Positions 1 through 6,811 of a stretch of 9,871 nt of DNA are shown here, in pieces. Made by a program: the position numbers and the translations under genes. Below the pieces are notes generated by a model that saw only the letters and a program-made list of their open reading frames with translations, was not told the origin of the DNA and did not search any database. Origin of the DNA: JBLHHI01 sp047614125 (GTDB taxonomy: Bacteria; Bacteroidota; Bacteroidia; NS11-12g; UBA9320); contig JBLHHI010000115.1 in NCBI GenBank assembly GCA_047614125.1, forward strand, positions 1-9,871. Reading direction: 5' to 3'. Position 1 is the stretch's first letter; each line of letters opens with the position of its first letter.

Positions 1-84
1 CATTCGAAAGCCAAGCTCCTAAATCAAGCTCAGTTCAAAACATTCAACTCAATATTTGCATGGCATTTGTAAGGATTGATTTGA

Positions 85-279
85 TTAGGTCAGCCGTTTT
101 TTCTTCATCAACGAAATGGGTTTATTCAGGACTGCCGCCTTTAAAACTTCTTGATCGAACGGTTCTGTTCGAAAGTTTCCGCATTTAGCAAACGCCTTGA
201 GCACTGTTTTGAACGATTGTGGCCAGTATGCAGTCAGAGGTTTTAGGGCAGACAATGCTAAGATATAGACCAAATCCAC
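85..279 (-). pseudogene. Possible 3' gene remnant (unrecognised) in an otherwise gene-poor left end
   Basis: An open frame ends with TAA at 85-87 and can begin only at a GTG near 279. The frame stays open further upstream to about 320, under the start of the next gene, but holds no ATG except one near its C-terminus. The 64 residues read as a hydrophobic patch (VYILALSAL), then a basic amphipathic stretch (SFKTVLKAFAKCGNF), and end in MKKKRLT. Codons (TCG, CCG, CGA, AAA) fit the rest of the window, so it could be the tail of a decayed gene, for example a membrane-associated enzyme. I do not recognise a family. It may equally be chance: a plus-strand frame is also open over 3-188. The rest of 1-308 holds nothing else I can support. 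Confidence 0.22.
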
Positions 280-290
280 CCAACAACGAT

Positions 291-298
291 TACCTTTA
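291..298 (+). promoter_or_regulatory. Weak candidate -7 box for the beta-propeller lipoprotein gene
   Basis: TACCTTTA matches the Bacteroidota -7 consensus TAnnTTTG at all but the last base. It lies 10 nt before the ATG at 309. No convincing TTG lies 17-23 nt upstream, so this is only a candidate. The leader between box and start is almost all A, which is typical of SD-less translation starts in this phylum. Confidence 0.3.
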
Positions 299-308
299 AA
301 AACAAAAA

Positions 309-1424
309 ATGAATAGAATTACAATATTTAGTGCAGCTTTAATCATCGGGTTAAGTGCCTGTAAAAAGGATAAAGAGGATGTTCCAACTCCAGAAGTTAA
401 AAAGAACGACATCCCAGAATTTTACCAAGAGTCATCTGAGGCAAACTGGGGCAAAACGGCTCCGGAAATAGTAAAGATATCGGAAAGTTCATCTCGTATA
501 TCAGATCCAACGGATTTAGACTTCAACCCTACTCGTCCAGGCGAACTGTGGATTGTGAATCAAGGAACTGAAGGTACGGGTGGATCAACCGTAATGGTTA
601 CCGGTTTAAATTCATCGAGCCCTTCGTACGACTATCGCAAAGACCAAAACTCTTGGCATTTTATGTCACTTCCTACTGGAATAGCCTTTGGAGACAATGG
701 AAATTTCGCAACCTCTACGGGCGTTCTTGATGCAAACCACAACGGTGGAACCTTTACGGGCCCAGCCTTGTGGTCGAGCGATTTAAATGTATATGCACGC
801 CCATCAGGGGGCAACGGGAGTCATTTAGATATGCTTCATGCCAGTCCGTACTCTATGGGCATTGCCTGGGAAACTGGAAATGCGTATTGGGTGATGGATG
901 GTTATCATGGAAATATTTGCCGATATGACTTCGTCAATGATCATGGGCCGGGAAACTCTGATCACGATGATGGACGAGTTCGTAGGTACACAAACGTTAA
1001 GGTTAAAAAGAATTTGAATATTCCAAGTCACATGGAATTTGACCATGCCAACAACAACTTATATGCGGTTGACAACGGTAACAACAGGGTTCTTAAAATT
1101 GAAGTTTCCACGCAAAGTAAAATTGGCAATTTAACCTTGATTAATGAGCAATTGGCGGAGTATTCCGAGATGAATGCTGATTTTAAAGTAATTTCATCCA
1201 ACGCTTTAACCTCGTATTGTGGCTTGGCTATGAATGGTAATCGCATATTTTTAAGCGACTATGAAACCGGCACCATCATCTGCTTAAACTCAGAAAACAC
1301 GTACGAAATTGGTCGGATCGAAACTGGAATTAAAGGAATTACTGGTATTGTGGTAGACGCAAACAACGTACTTTGGTTTGTTTCAAATGAAACAGATGCA
1401 CTTTATAAGGTGGTTTCAAAATAG
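309..1424 (+). CDS. Beta-propeller (NHL-repeat-like) lipoprotein with a His/Asp-rich cluster
   Basis: A 371-aa protein with a lipoprotein signal: basic start, hydrophobic run and lipobox LSAC, so Cys18 should be lipidated, followed by a charged linker. About six repeats of the form 'G-hydrophobic-x-acidic ... LW/YxVDNGxNRVLKI' occur near residues 68-84, 123-137, 183-208, 241-265, 305-326 and 346-368. This is typical of NHL/SMP-30-like propellers. The best blade is 241-265. Between residues 172 and 246 lies an unusual cluster of His and Asp (SHLDMLH, DGYHGNICRYDF, DHGPGNSDHDDGRVRRY, SHMEFDH) that could bind metal or a substrate. Peptidyl-alpha-hydroxyglycine lyases are also His-metal propellers, but I cannot claim that activity. 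The start at 309 gives a perfect signal peptide. A gene for a Cu(I) ATPase follows on the same strand, so a role in metal handling is possible but inferred. Most likely an envelope lipoprotein of unknown substrate. Confidence 0.85.
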   Translation: MNRITIFSAALIIGLSACKKDKEDVPTPEVKKNDIPEFYQESSEANWGKTAPEIVKISESSSRISDPTDLDFNPTRPGELWIVNQGTEGTGGSTVMVTGLNSSSPSYDYRKDQNSWHFMSLPTGIAFGDNGNFATSTGVLDANHNGGTFTGPALWSSDLNVYARPSGGNGSHLDMLHASPYSMGIAWETGNAYWVMDGYHGNICRYDFVNDHGPGNSDHDDGRVRRYTNVKVKKNLNIPSHMEFDHANNNLYAVDNGNNRVLKIEVSTQSKIGNLTLINEQLAEYSEMNADFKVISSNALTSYCGLAMNGNRIFLSDYETGTIICLNSENTYEIGRIETGIKGITGIVVDANNVLWFVSNETDALYKVVSK

Positions 1425-1442
1425 ATCACAAAAATCTTTTTA

Positions 1443-1476
1443 AGGTTTATCGCAAACTTCAGTTTGCGGTAAACCT
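1443..1476 (+). terminator. Strong 15-bp hairpin between the lipoprotein and copper ATPase genes
   Basis: The arms 1443-1457 and 1462-1476 are complementary over 15 bp with one G-T wobble (1450/1469), around a TTCA loop. It starts 18 nt after the lipoprotein stop and probably terminates or protects that mRNA. The plus-strand tail is only ATTTG rather than a long T run. The bases preceding the hairpin (ATCTTTTTAA) would not give a T tract on the other strand either. It could therefore also act as an mRNA-stabilising stem or a protein-binding palindrome upstream of the ATPase. Confidence 0.6.
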
Positions 1477-1514
1477 ATTTGTTCCAAACTTGTTCTCGAT
1501 TAATAATACCGTTT

Positions 1515-4022
1515 ATGAAAGAAGAAATGATTCACACCCATAGCTACAGCATTCAGGGAATGACGTGTGGTGGATGCCAAAGTCATGTACAACATGCCTT
1601 GAGTTCTGTTGAAGGAGTTATCAAAGTAGCTGTAAACCTAGAAAAAGGGGAGGCGTCCATCTCGATGAGTTCTCATATTAAGCTTGAAACATTTCAAGAT
1701 GCGCTGGCCAATTCGAGTTACAGCATTCATAATCTTGGAGAGAACAACCATTCCAAGCCAAAACCCAATCTTCCCATTAAAGATGGAATTGGCGTGTTCT
1801 ACTGCCCCATGCATTGCGAAGGCGACAAAACCTATTTAAAACCAGGTGATTGCCCAGTTTGCGGTATGGATTTGGTTGAAGAAGCAAAGCCTTCAATCAA
1901 ACAAAGTAGGTATACGTGTCCAATGCACCCGGAAGTGGTGAGCGATGAACCGGGTGCTTGCCCGAAATGTGGAATGGATTTAGTTCCAATTCACGATGAA
2001 GTTGAAGAGGATAACACTTCCTATAAAAAGCTATTAAAGAAGTTTTGGATCGCCGTTGGATTTACCCTTCCCATTTTTATCATTGCCATGTCCAACATGT
2101 TTTCCAACAATCCACTTGAAAGGATAATGTCTTTGCATAGCTGGAATTGGGTTCAATTAATCCTATCCATCCCAGTTGTGTTTTACGCAACCTGGATGTT
2201 TTTCGAACGAGCCTATAAATCGCTGGTTACCAGAAATTTAAACATGTTTACCTTAATTGGCATAGGTGCGGGTGTGGCATGGATGTTTAGTGTAATTGCG
2301 TTGGTTATTCCCGGTGTATTTCCGGATGATTTCAAATCGGACGCAGGAACGGTTCACGTTTATTTTGAGGCGGCCACTGTAATTCTAACTCTTGTTTTGT
2401 TGGGGCAGGTTCTTGAAGCACGAGCGCATGGAAAGACCAGTGGTGCAGTTAAAGCCTTGCTTAAATTATCGCCAAACCAAGCCTTGCGAATAGAGAACGA
2501 TGGATCTGAAACGTTGATTGCCATTAATGATATTGGCGTGGGGGATAAACTACGGGTTAAACCCGGAGAAAAAATACCAGTAGACGGAAGTGTGTTAGAA
2601 GGTGAAACCTCTGTTGATGAATCGATGTTAACCGGAGAACCCATTCCGGCACATAAGGTGGTGGGCAGTTCGTTGAAGGCCGGAACCATTAACGGCAATA
2701 AATCGGTCGTAATGACCGCAGAAAAAATAGGGGCGGAAACCCTTCTTTCGCAGATCATACACATGGTTAATACAGCCAGTAGAAGCAAGGCGCCCATCCA
2801 AAAAATTGCGGACCGAATCTCGGGCTATTTTGTACCTGTAGTAATTGGTATTTCTGTTCTAACCTTTGTTGTTTGGATGATTTTTGGTCCAGAACCCAAG
2901 CTGGTCTTTGCCTTTGTTAACGCCATTGCGGTTTTAATAATTGCCTGCCCATGTGCATTGGGTTTGGCAACTCCCATGTCCGTTATGGTTGGTGTTGGAA
3001 AAGGGGCACAATTAGGTGTTTTGATTAAAAATGCGGAAGCCTTAGAGAAATTAAACAAGGTAGATGTTTTAATAATCGACAAAACCGGAACAGTTACCGA
3101 AGGTAAGCCAACGGTAGAAAAGATGGTATCTACGTCGGCTTGGTTAGAAAAAGACTTGGCGCAAGCCGTTGCATCGGTTAATGTGAGAAGTGAACATCCG
3201 TTGGCAGAAGCTACGGTTCTTTGGGCAAAACAAAGCACAGTAGACCTGTTGCAGGTGGAAGAGTTTAAGTCGATAACAGGTAAGGGGGTCTCCGCTGTTT
3301 TAATGGGACAAAAAATCTACATCGGCAATGCTAAATTAATGGAGGAGGCAGGGATTCAAATTGAAGCCAAGGTTGCCGAAATGGTTCAATTTGAACAAGA
3401 ACAAGGAAAAACATGTCCGTATGTTGCGGTTGGAGATACGATTGTTGGATTCGTTGTCATATCTGATGCCATAAAAAAATCGAGCATTGCTGCCGTTAAG
3501 GAGTTGCAAATGTTGGGAATGGAGGTGATCATGATGACGGGCGACAATCACCGTACCGCTCAGAACGTTTCAAAGCAAATTGGGGTAGATCAAGTATTTG
3601 CAGATTGTTTACCAGCCGACAAGCTGGATAAAGTAAAAAGTTTACAAGCTTCGGGTAAAAAGATTGCCATGGCCGGAGATGGTATTAACGACGCACCGGC
3701 ACTGGCCTTGGCCGATGTTGGCATAGCGATGGGTACAGGAACAGATGTGGCCATCGAAAGTGCAACAATTACCTTGGTAAATGGCGACTTGCAGGGCATT
3801 GTTAAAGCTAAAAAGTTAAGCGCAAAAGTGATGCGAAACATTAAAGAAAACCTGTTTTTCGCCTTGGTTTACAACACCATTGGAGTGCCCATTGCAGCCG
3901 GTGTGCTGTATCCAATATTCGGCATATTACTCTCGCCAATGATTGCCGCACTTGCTATGAGTTTCAGTTCTGTTTCGGTAATATCTAATGCCTTGCGTTT
4001 ACGTGGAGCAAAAATATCGTAG
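1515..4022 (+). CDS. copA: Cu(I)-exporting P1B-type ATPase (CopA-like)
   Basis: An 835-aa membrane pump exporting Cu(I) from the cytoplasm by ATP hydrolysis. Numbering is from the ATG at 1515; the ATG at 1527 is an alternative, while the in-frame TTG at 1479 lies just after the hairpin and is unlikely. The N-terminus has an HMA domain (GMTCGGC, Cys18/Cys21) and then two Cys-rich modules of the CPMH...PGxCPxCGM type (Cys97, 113, 116 and Cys135, 149, 152). The core shows the actuator TGEP (373-376), the metal site CPC (478-480), the phosphorylated Asp522 in DKTGT, HP (561-562), TGDN (675-678) and GDGINDAP (721-728). Tyr786-Asn787 and the MSFSS motif (815-819) in the last helices are the Cu(I)-selective signature. 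The length is typical. No copper chaperone or regulator gene is adjacent. It follows a propeller lipoprotein across a strong hairpin, so it is probably transcribed separately. Regulation is not visible. Confidence 0.95.
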   Translation: MKEEMIHTHSYSIQGMTCGGCQSHVQHALSSVEGVIKVAVNLEKGEASISMSSHIKLETFQDALANSSYSIHNLGENNHSKPKPNLPIKDGIGVFYCPMHCEGDKTYLKPGDCPVCGMDLVEEAKPSIKQSRYTCPMHPEVVSDEPGACPKCGMDLVPIHDEVEEDNTSYKKLLKKFWIAVGFTLPIFIIAMSNMFSNNPLERIMSLHSWNWVQLILSIPVVFYATWMFFERAYKSLVTRNLNMFTLIGIGAGVAWMFSVIALVIPGVFPDDFKSDAGTVHVYFEAATVILTLVLLGQVLEARAHGKTSGAVKALLKLSPNQALRIENDGSETLIAINDIGVGDKLRVKPGEKIPVDGSVLEGETSVDESMLTGEPIPAHKVVGSSLKAGTINGNKSVVMTAEKIGAETLLSQIIHMVNTASRSKAPIQKIADRISGYFVPVVIGISVLTFVVWMIFGPEPKLVFAFVNAIAVLIIACPCALGLATPMSVMVGVGKGAQLGVLIKNAEALEKLNKVDVLIIDKTGTVTEGKPTVEKMVSTSAWLEKDLAQAVASVNVRSEHPLAEATVLWAKQSTVDLLQVEEFKSITGKGVSAVLMGQKIYIGNAKLMEEAGIQIEAKVAEMVQFEQEQGKTCPYVAVGDTIVGFVVISDAIKKSSIAAVKELQMLGMEVIMMTGDNHRTAQNVSKQIGVDQVFADCLPADKLDKVKSLQASGKKIAMAGDGINDAPALALADVGIAMGTGTDVAIESATITLVNGDLQGIVKAKKLSAKVMRNIKENLFFALVYNTIGVPIAAGVLYPIFGILLSPMIAALAMSFSSVSVISNALRLRGAKIS

Positions 4023-4119
4023 GGATTCGTGCGCCGAATGGATTGAAAAATTTCCCATTCTTTAACGCACCGTTGGCATTTGATGCACAATTTTTAGGTT
4101 TTAACGTTCAACTTTCATC

Positions 4120-4127
4120 TAAGTTTG
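4120..4127 (+). promoter_or_regulatory. Candidate -7 box (TAAGTTTG) for era
   Basis: TAAGTTTG is a perfect match to the Bacteroidota -7 consensus TAnnTTTG and ends 5 nt before the era ATG at 4133. No good TTG or TTTG is seen at the expected distance upstream (about 4096-4103 reads GGTTTTAA). If it is used, transcription would begin at or within a base or two of the start codon, giving a leaderless or nearly leaderless mRNA. Confidence 0.5.
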
Positions 4128-4132
4128 CACCA

Positions 4133-5020
4133 ATGAGTGAAGAGCATAAAGCAGCATTTATCAGCATTATTGGGAAACCAAATGCGGGGAAGTCTACCCT
4201 GTTAAACGCTTTAATGGGCCAAAAACTGGCCATAACCAATGCCAAGGCGCAAACAACACGCCATCGCATACGTGGCATGGTTAATCATGAAAATTGTCAG
4301 TTGGTCTTTTCCGATACGCCGGGTATAATCAATCCTTCGTACAAGTTGCAAGAAAAGATGATGCAATCGGTTCAAGAGAGCATTGAAGATGCAGACATCA
4401 TTATTCTGGTGGTGGATGCTACGGATTCGAAGTTGGCCCCTGAAGTTTTTGAGTTGCTCGACAAATCGGTTGCTAAAAAAATTCTAGTCATAAATAAGAT
4501 GGACGAATCGGGTCCGGAAAGTTTACAAAGAATTGTAGATGAGTTTTTGGGCAAGTACGGTTTTAATGATCACATCATTGTTTCTGCTTTACACAAGTTC
4601 AACACCAAGGGTTTGCTGAGTTTAATGGTGGAACTGGCACCCGAACATCCTGCGTATTTTCCCATTGATCAACTTACCGATAAATCGGATCGGTTTTTAG
4701 CTGCCGAGATGATTCGCGAAAAAATGCTTACGCATTATCAACAAGAAATACCGTATTCGGTAGAAGTTGTAGTTGAATCCTTTAAAGAAACCAAGACGAT
4801 TATTCGAATTTCGGCGGTAATTTATGTGGAGCGAGATTCTCAAAAAATAATCATCATTGGCAAACGCGGTTTAGGATTAAAGCGCATTGGAACGGAGGCA
4901 AGAAAGGACATGGAACGCCTGTTCGATAATAAGGTATTCTTAGAACTCTTTGTTAAGGTGCGCGATAAATGGAGAAACGACGATCAACAACTGAAGCGTT
5001 TCGGATACGGCACGGAGTGA
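4133..5020 (+). CDS. era: GTPase Era, 30S ribosome assembly factor
   Basis: A 295-aa GTPase that binds the 3' end of 16S rRNA and helps mature the small ribosomal subunit. The N-terminal G domain shows G1 GKPNAGKS (14-21), G2 with TTRHR (41-45), G3 DTPG (61-64), G4 NKMD (121-124) and G5 SAL (151-153). The C-terminal KH domain carries the RNA-binding loop GKRG (243-246), then the LKRIG and FVKVRDKWR segments typical of Era. The length is normal for the family. I chose the ATG at 4133 because it places the G1 motif at the usual distance from the N-terminus; an upstream TTG at 4043 would add 30 residues without family support. It sits directly upstream of der on the same strand with a 79-nt gap. 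A perfect -7 box lies just before the start. Confidence 0.96.
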   Translation: MSEEHKAAFISIIGKPNAGKSTLLNALMGQKLAITNAKAQTTRHRIRGMVNHENCQLVFSDTPGIINPSYKLQEKMMQSVQESIEDADIIILVVDATDSKLAPEVFELLDKSVAKKILVINKMDESGPESLQRIVDEFLGKYGFNDHIIVSALHKFNTKGLLSLMVELAPEHPAYFPIDQLTDKSDRFLAAEMIREKMLTHYQQEIPYSVEVVVESFKETKTIIRISAVIYVERDSQKIIIIGKRGLGLKRIGTEARKDMERLFDNKVFLELFVKVRDKWRNDDQQLKRFGYGTE

Positions 5021-5050
5021 TATCGGCCATATATATGCGGATTAGTTAGG

Positions 5051-5077
5051 TTGTTACCCGCTATTAACTCAATTTTG
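5051..5077 (+). promoter_or_regulatory. Candidate promoter for der
   Basis: TTG at 5051-5053 and CAATTTTG at 5070-5077 are separated by 16 nt. This resembles the Bacteroidota -33/-7 pair, with one mismatch (C for T) in the -7 box. The expected transcription start falls about 15 nt before the ATG at 5100, leaving an A-rich leader without a Shine-Dalgarno sequence. The perfect palindrome CATATATATG at 5028-5037 lies just upstream and may simply be AT-rich spacer. Confidence 0.42.
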
Positions 5078-5099
5078 CATTTTATTTTCAAAAGCAAAG

Positions 5100-6404
5100 A
5101 TGTCTGGAATTGTTGCAATAGTAGGTCGGCCAAACGTAGGTAAGTCCACCATTTTTAATCGATTACAAGGAGAACGTAAAGCAATTGTAGATAATGTTTC
5201 CGGTGTAACCCGCGATCGTCATTACGGCGAAACGGAGTGGTTGGGCAGGGAGTTCAACATTATTGATACTGGTGGTTATGTTACGAATTCGGATGATGTG
5301 TTCGAAAAAAGCATTCGAAGTCAGGTTGAAATAGCCATGTCGGAGGCGGATGTTCTCGTTTTTTTAGTGGATGTAACCACAGACGTAACCGATTTGGATG
5401 AGTCGTTTGCTCGCATATTACGAAAAACGAACAAACCAGTAATTTTAGCAGTAAACAAAGTAGATAATCACGAACGATTAAATCTATCCTATTCCTTTCA
5501 CAGCCTGGGCTTTGAGCATCTCTATCCAATTTCATCGATGTCTGGCAGTGGAACCGGAGAGCTTTTGGATGCCATAGTATCCTTGCTTCCTGAAGATTAT
5601 CCCAGCGAAATAAGTGATTTGCCAAGATTGGCGGTAGTTGGAAGACCCAATGTTGGCAAGAGTTCTTTAGTGAACACCTTGTTGGGTGTTGAGCGCAATA
5701 TTGTTACAGAAATAGCTGGAACCACCAGAGATACCATCGATTCGAAGTATTCGGGTTATGGAATGGAGTTTGTTTTGGTGGATACGGCAGGGGTTCGGAA
5801 GAAGGGAAAGGTATTCGAAAATATTGAGTTTTACTCTGTAATGCGAAGTATCAAGGCCATTGAAAGCGCTGATGTTGTTTTGTTGGTAATTGATGCTGAA
5901 ACGGGTTTTGAATCGCAGGATGTTAACTTATTTAGTTTAGCGGCAAAGAATGGCAAAGGAATCGTAATCTTGGTAAACAAGTGGGATTTGGCGGAAAAGG
6001 ATCATAAAACTACTAAGTATTATACCGATGCCATCCAAGAGAAAATCCAGCCTTTTAATGATGTTCCGGTATTGTTTATTTCAGCTCTAACTAAACAACG
6101 CGTTTTTAAAGCAATTGAAACGGCCATCGATGTTTTTAAAAATACGGCCAAGCATATCCCCACGTCAAAGTTAAACGAAGTGCTGCTTCCAATCATGGAA
6201 AACACCCCTCCACCATCCAAAAAAGGAAAGTATATTAAGATTAAGTACGTAACTCAAATCAAGACAAAAAAGGTAAGTTTTGCGTTTTTCTGCAACCTTC
6301 CACAGTATGTTGGAGAAGCCTATAAACGCTTTTTGGAGAACCAAATAAGACAACACTTTGATTTTCAGGGAGTTCCAATTACAATCTTCTTCAGAAAAAA
6401 ATAA
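5100..6404 (+). CDS. der: GTPase Der (EngA), 50S ribosome assembly factor
   Basis: A 434-aa double GTPase needed for late assembly of the large ribosomal subunit. G domain 1 has GRPNVGKST (9-17), DTGG (56-59) and NKVD (119-122). G domain 2 has GRPNVGKSS (181-189), DTAG (228-231), NKWD (293-296) and SAL (328-330). The C-terminal KH-like domain (about 355-434) ends in the family-typical GVPITIFFRKK. Two consecutive G domains plus KH are unique to this family, and the length is normal. The ATG at 5100 puts G1 eight residues in, as expected. It follows era, so two ribosome-maturation GTPases are adjacent; they could be cotranscribed, although a separate promoter is visible in the gap. No hairpin terminator follows the stop, only a T-rich run at about 6409-6416. 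Confidence 0.97.
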   Translation: MSGIVAIVGRPNVGKSTIFNRLQGERKAIVDNVSGVTRDRHYGETEWLGREFNIIDTGGYVTNSDDVFEKSIRSQVEIAMSEADVLVFLVDVTTDVTDLDESFARILRKTNKPVILAVNKVDNHERLNLSYSFHSLGFEHLYPISSMSGSGTGELLDAIVSLLPEDYPSEISDLPRLAVVGRPNVGKSSLVNTLLGVERNIVTEIAGTTRDTIDSKYSGYGMEFVLVDTAGVRKKGKVFENIEFYSVMRSIKAIESADVVLLVIDAETGFESQDVNLFSLAAKNGKGIVILVNKWDLAEKDHKTTKYYTDAIQEKIQPFNDVPVLFISALTKQRVFKAIETAIDVFKNTAKHIPTSKLNEVLLPIMENTPPPSKKGKYIKIKYVTQIKTKKVSFAFFCNLPQYVGEAYKRFLENQIRQHFDFQGVPITIFFRKK

Positions 6405-6413
6405 TTACTTTTT

Positions 6414-6443
6414 TTTGGTGTAGGATACAATTATTTATATTTG
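6414..6443 (+). promoter_or_regulatory. Strong Bacteroidota-type promoter for the Ala-rich lipoprotein
   Basis: TTTG at 6414-6417 and TATATTTG at 6436-6443 both match the phylum consensus exactly, with an 18-nt spacer. The transcription start is expected near 6448-6451, about 30 nt before the ATG at 6480. The end of the leader is A-rich (TTCAAAAAAA) and has no Shine-Dalgarno. This is the best promoter in the window. Confidence 0.72.
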
Positions 6444-6479
6444 CAGCCTAATTGTAATAGGTACCTTAAATTCAAAAAA

Positions 6480-6704
6480 ATGAAAAAGATTTTTGCACTA
6501 ATGGCAATCGGAACTATGTTCTCATTTGCCGCTTGCACATCAACTGGAAGTTCTGACGCTGACAACGCTGCTGCAGAGCAAGCGAAAGCTGACTCAATTG
6601 AAATGGCTATGAAAGCTCAGGCTGAAGCTGATTCAATTGCTGCTGCTGCCGCTGCTGCTGCTGTTGTTGACACTATGCCAGCTCCAGAAGTTGACGCTAA
6701 GTAA
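6480..6704 (+). CDS. Small Ala-rich lipoprotein, probably highly expressed
   Basis: A 74-aa protein with a lipoprotein signal (MKKIFALMAIGTMFSFAAC) and predicted lipidated Cys19. The mature part is low-complexity and strongly predicted helical. It has two A-x-A-D-S-I units (AKADSIEMAMKA and AEADSIAAAA), a run of eight Ala, and a short acidic/Pro tail (PAPEVDAK). Codons are heavily biased to GCT, GTT, ACT and CCA, unlike neighbouring genes, and this goes with strong expression. A near-consensus promoter and an intrinsic terminator bracket it, so it is a one-gene transcription unit. The upstream in-frame TTG at 6441 is rejected because it lies inside the -7 box. I do not recognise a functional family. 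An abundant envelope lipoprotein with a structural or spacer role is possible by analogy with small helical lipoproteins, but that is inference. Confidence 0.82.
   Translation: MKKIFALMAIGTMFSFAACTSTGSSDADNAAAEQAKADSIEMAMKAQAEADSIAAAAAAAAVVDTMPAPEVDAK
6639..6662 (+). repeat. GCT triplet repeat coding for eight alanines
   Basis: Eight consecutive Ala codons: three GCT, one GCC, four GCT, inside the small lipoprotein. In-frame gain or loss of triplets here would change the length of the Ala run without breaking the gene. Two GTT codons follow directly. Confidence 0.8.
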
Positions 6705-6748
6705 GGAATTTAGAAAATAGGCATAAGCTCGTTTTCAAATTAAAATTT

Positions 6749-6773
6749 ATCCCGCTTTGGCGGGATTTTTTTT
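6749..6773 (+). terminator. Intrinsic terminator of the Ala-rich lipoprotein gene
   Basis: A 7-bp stem ATCCCGC / GCGGGAT closes a TTTG loop and runs into eight T residues (6766-6773). It lies 45 nt after the stop codon at 6704. This is the clearest rho-independent terminator in the window, and it separates the two lipoprotein genes. Confidence 0.88.
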
Positions 6774-6799
6774 GTCGTAAATTTCATCGTTGTCCTATC

Positions 6800-6807
6800 T
6801 TCGTTTG
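6800..6807 (+). promoter_or_regulatory. Candidate -7 box for the 59-aa lipoprotein
   Basis: TTCGTTTG matches TAnnTTTG at seven of eight positions. It ends 4 nt before the ATG at 6812, a spacing much like that seen at era. No TTG lies at a good distance upstream; a TTTG at 6771-6774 is 25 nt away, slightly too far. If it is active, the mRNA would be almost leaderless. Confidence 0.32.
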
Positions 6808-6811
6808 TGAT

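Noticed and set aside
1479..1514. Upstream TTG start for the copper ATPase
   Set aside because: It begins right at the edge of the strong hairpin and adds residues unlike an HMA domain start. ATG at 1515 or 1527 fits better.
2360..3238. Two long minus-strand open frames (145 and 137 codons) inside the ATPase gene
   Set aside because: They lie wholly antisense to conserved ATPase domains and show no recognisable motifs, so they are shadows of the plus-strand coding bias.
4025..4039. Inverted repeat ATTCG-TGCGC-CGAAT after the ATPase, considered as a terminator
   Set aside because: The stem is only 5 bp and no T run follows, so it is too weak to call.
4043..4132. N-terminal extension of Era from a TTG start (30 extra residues)
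   Set aside because: The extension has no family support, and the perfect -7 box at 4120-4127 lies inside it. The ATG at 4133 gives the normal Era N-terminus.
5281..5625. 114-codon minus-strand open frame inside der
   Set aside because: It is antisense to the first GTPase domain of Der, with low-quality composition (Arg/Cys/His-rich) and no domain.
6441..6479. Upstream TTG start for the 74-aa lipoprotein
   Set aside because: The TTG is part of the -7 promoter box TATATTTG, and the ATG at 6480 begins a perfect lipoprotein signal.
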